DNA of 64,000 nucleotides from Sipunculus nudus (Eukaryota > Annelida > Sipuncula > Golfingiida > Sipunculidae): the NCBI GenBank assembly GCA_026874595.1, contig CM049310.1, positions 81,204,556-81,268,555 of the forward strand, in the 5' to 3' direction. Positions 60,860 to 64,000 of the stretch are shown here, one piece after another; the stretch's first letter is position 1, and each line of letters starts with the position of its first letter. A program made the translations under genes and the position numbers. The notes beneath the pieces were generated by a model. That model had not been told where the DNA came from and searched no databases. It saw only the letters and a program-made list of their open reading frames with translations.

Positions 60860-62677
60860 ACAACAACAATTTTATTCAGGAAAAAGGAGGCCTGGGCCTA
60901 TAGATCCAATTGAGTATACAAATCTTCTTACATTTAAACAGCTGTGACATAATGTTACATAAATAACATATTTGTATGTGTACTGGCGGCGGTTATCACG
61001 CAATTATAACTTCATTGTTTTTACATCAAATTCCTTGCAATTTCTTTTAATTACTCAAAACTGTGACTGAAAGTTACTTAAGTGTATAACACAAAAAGCA
61101 AAATAAAATAAATAAACAAACGAAATAAAAACATTTTTGTTTCTCATTTGCCTTATACTTACAACATCCGGTGTATTTTCAAGGTATATTGGAAGTGGAT
61201 ATTCTGTATTCGAAAACATTACAGCACGTTACAATAATAATTGTAAAATACCTGAATGCCCATCACAATTACTATTTTTCAGGACATAAATATACATTAC
61301 AATCCAGTCGTTATTCAATAGATTAATGATCTATAAAGATAAACCCTAATATAGCCTATGATTGTTAAAAAAATTCATTTCATATAATTTTCTCTTAATT
61401 TAAAACCATGATATACATATGCTGCAAAATTATTTCTTTCTCTTCACTCAAGTTTAAAACTCTAATAAAAATTTCCTCGTTTGGTGCATGTAGGCCCTTT
61501 CTCAAATATTTCTTCCTCAAATCATTATATAACAAACATTCGTGTACAACATGGAACTCATCCTCTATTAAATTAAAACCATGGTTAACACAAAACTTGC
61601 ATATTCTTTCTTCTCTATCCATTTGCGTATACCTTCCCTTTTCAATCATCAAATCATGACATGAACATCTAAATCTAGCTAGCGAATGTTTATGCTTAGT
61701 ATTAGTCACACACAGTAAATATTTCTCCATTGAGAGCATAGATTTAAAAGTACCATATAAATTTATTTTAGTATTTAATTCTACGTCACAAGACCAGTTT
61801 TGTACTGCCATATCAATAATTCTTTTCTTTATTTTAGCCAAAAATATTCCAATGTCCCCTACTTCTTGATTCATCCACGCATACCCAAATCCTGCGCTGC
61901 ATGTTATGCTTCTTATATGAGTAATCCATGTTTGTTTTCCATTCATGTCTAGATTAAACAGCATATATCTTCATCCACATAGAATGACGAACCTGCTGGC
62001 GCAATGTAGCAGCAAACTATGGCCAAATCTTTATCTTCATTAATTAAAGTACCATCAGTAATCAATATGATGATATCTGCATACTTTATAATATTCTTTA
62101 TCATACCACTTAATTTCTGTTCCACGTAAACTAAGATCCCTCTTCTCCCTATACTCTTCCAGATTATTCCATAACCATAGTACCCATAGAATGCATCAGA
62201 AAATTCATCATCCCTGGTTGCCCATGTCTCAGTGATACATACAATACTGTGATTATTTATCAAATCTTTAACTTCTCTGATTTAATTTTGTTCTTAAGTC
62301 CATGTGCATTCCATGTTGCTAGTGTTATTACATCTATTTGACAGTTTTCATCATCATCAGGACTATTAATACAATTAGTATGTGTATTATATTCACTTCT
62401 TACCTGTACATGATGTGCTGTCTTATCCTCTATGTTAGTAAGTGCAGTTGGAGTTTTGGGGTTATTTTCTGTTAGCTGAACATTCTGTTCCTCATTATCT
62501 GCAATATAATCATCACATGTCATCAAATTATTAACATATGCTTCAAACTGATATTGACCCTTGCCTATTCCTTTCCTTTAAGATCACTTGTTGAATAATC
62601 ACTTATATGTTTGATTATGAATTATCAACTTGTCATAAGACAGATATGCAAAACTTTCTTTCCTGGCTTTAATTAAA
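60860..62677 (-). mobile_element. Internally deleted LINE with 11-bp target duplication
   Basis: Bounded by AGCTGACAATT at 60,849-60,859 and 62,678-62,688. The minus-strand 3' end is CTGAATAAAATTGTTGTTGT, a polyadenylation-like signal followed by a TTG repeat, as in CR1/L2-like elements. It keeps endonuclease N-terminal and post-RT C-terminal coding pieces but lacks the whole RT. Both ends are intact, so the deletion is internal, not a 5' truncation. Confidence 0.85.
61395..62526 (-). pseudogene. LINE ORF2 remnant: endonuclease N-terminus joined to C-terminal zinc-binding region
   Basis: From 62,526 down: a polar leader, then the APE-type endonuclease start TLATWNAHGLKNKI. A one-base frameshift near 62,262 follows, then CITETWA and GILVYVEQKL, and VCCYIAPAGSSFY (endonuclease strands). 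At about 61,950-61,965 the frame changes and continues as MLFNLDMNGKQTW, and ICKFCVNHGFNLIEDEFHVV followed by HEC, the Cys/His region typical of the LINE C-terminus. No RT motif (no YxDD-type box) is present between. Non-functional. Confidence 0.85.
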
Positions 62678-63117
62678 AGCTGACAATTGATACAACTTGA
62701 GTGGATGGGAGGAGGAGGGGGCTGGGGGGTTGGATCTGACATACATTTTCACTGTCTTGTATATATTTCTAACGCTTGTTAAGCAATTATCCAAGTTGAT
62801 TATGATGCTTGAATAGGTATATGGGATGAATGTGTGGTCATTTTAAAAATTAAATCTATTTTGCAATTTTCCTGTATAAAATGCGATGATATCATCTGAA
62901 TAATTTGTCACCAGAACACTATTGGCCTTGCTGTGAAATCACCAACCAATAACCGATTCATATTTAAGTTTCTAATTATATGTATTTTCCATAAGCTTCA
63001 TTGAAAACGCTCTCTGTATCAGGAATGGATGAAAACAACCCTAAAGCTATGTTATACACTTATAAAAAAGACCTATTATTAAACAACGTGGCCTAGATGT
63101 GGACGACATGTGCACTC

Positions 63118-63505
63118 TTTTTTTTCTTACTTATTTGGTTGAGGTAACCGCCTTCATTTTAATGATTGCTTCACCAGGTACCATGAAAATCTACAGAATT
63201 CCATTCCCAGTTGTTTCGGACTTCGTGACAAGGTGGAGACACATGATTATCCTGGCTTCAATCAGGTTCTGTGTACCGCACCTGCAAATCCTGAGTGTGT
63301 GTGTGTCTGTGTGTGTTACACAGAGGAAGGCCAGAAACAGGACTGTTTGGCACAGACTCCTTATTAAGCCTGCAGAGCGCTGACCCTTGGTGGGGACATA
63401 CCTTGAAAAATCTCATCGCGCCTCGGCTGACATTCGAAATCATGATCTCTTGGCTTTGAGAGCTGTGCTCTGCACCATTAAAGGCGGTGGGTAGGCCTAT
63501 TCCTT
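63118..63505 (-). mobile_element. tRNA-derived SINE in duplicated segment B
   Basis: Same insertion point and orientation as 47,636-47,997, with the A-rich 3' end complementary to the T run at 63,118-63,125. The box B equivalent is degraded (ATTTCGAATGTC). It carries a short TG expansion near 63,296 that is absent in copy A. Confidence 0.75.
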
Positions 63506-63530
63506 ATATACTGCAGCCGCCTCTTAAAGC

Positions 63531-64000
63531 TTCCTTAAATCCCGTGATTGTGAAGATATGACATTAATGGATGTAGTTTATGTTTAGCATAGTGTATAGG
63601 ATATGAGCGGATTATCACGAGATAATGACGATTACACTTTCAGATGAGCGAAAAGAGCTTAATCAGTAACCCAGATGGAGGACGGACCAAGAATTTTTGG
63701 TAAAAAAAGAGCTGGGAGTCCAACAGAGGAAGGCTAAAGTAAAGATTTATGTACGGAATGCGGCATGTGGAACATAAATTATAAATAAACTTTAAACATA
63801 AATTTTATGTTACACTTAAATTAAAGATTGGTAATTTGAACAATATCAATTCTTTTGTATATCTGCCATTAATGCCTGAGGAATTTCCATATGTTTGATC
63901 TTCTCTTAACTCCACGTGCAATTTCAAAGATTTTTATGTGCAGATCTATATTAAGTAATTGATATGATGATGTTATGTACAATGCACATTGTGTACGTGG
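63531..64000. other. Intergenic sequence, nothing recognised
   Basis: A/T-rich, no gene or repeat signature. Confidence 0.5.

Larger units (their letters stand above)
60490..63530. repeat. Duplicated segment, copy B, enlarged by a LINE insertion
   Basis: Diverged copy of 46,978-48,370. The alignment is continuous once 60,860-62,677 is removed. Both copies hold the SINE at the same point, so the SINE predates the duplication and the LINE postdates it. Confidence 0.8.

Overview
The window looks like animal nuclear DNA, most likely from a mollusc and probably a bivalve. It is AT-rich and gene-poor. Its one long gene has classical GT-AG introns, and the rest is mostly old dispersed repeats, satellites, microsatellites and unusually many long poly-G/poly-C tracts. 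The bivalve guess rests on repeat style (Helitron-like elements with internal ~180-bp arrays, tyrosine-recombinase elements, tRNA-derived SINEs) and is an inference.

Only two host-type protein genes are well supported. (1) An MTHFSD orthologue on the minus strand spans 15,323-45,790. Six coding exons join in frame into a 573-residue protein: a 5-formyltetrahydrofolate cyclo-ligase-like domain, a long Arg/Glu-rich disordered stretch, and a C-terminal RRM. Its five introns hold most of the repeats in the middle of the window. (2) An uninterrupted plus-strand reading frame at 55,289-57,013 encodes a 574-residue ABC/OLD-like ATPase with intact Walker A, Walker B and H-switch motifs and an apparently degenerate TOPRIM-like C-terminal region. 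This is an architecture more familiar from prokaryotic defence proteins.

Layout: 1-2,250 is a 32-bp minisatellite in a ~920-bp higher-order repeat. 2,500-8,790 holds non-coding dispersed repeats that share palindromic termini. One of these was split by a 1.38-kb tyrosine-recombinase element (7,221-8,598) with split direct repeats in the A1-gene-B1A2-B2 order known from Ngaro/PAT-type DIRS elements. Uninterrupted relatives of the target elsewhere in the window define its ends. 9,430-11,795 is a 5'-truncated jockey-like LINE with a decayed reverse transcriptase. 12,246-12,325 is a 62-bp perfect foldback insertion with a 9-bp target duplication. 12.9-45.8 kb is the MTHFSD locus with its 3' flank. 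46,978-48,370 and 60,490-63,530 are diverged copies of one segment that share a SINE at the same site; the second copy also received a 1.8-kb LINE deletion derivative. 51,985-54,056 is a Helitron-like element with a four-unit higher-order array, and its inverted relative lies at 18,552-20,228 in MTHFSD intron 5.

The two genes show no sign of working together. The most unusual objects are the compact recombinase-only element with split direct repeats, the intron-free OLD-like ATPase, the minimal foldback element, and a set of repeat-borne sequences that exactly match nuclear-receptor half-site arrangements (perfect palindromic ERE and DR1 motifs).
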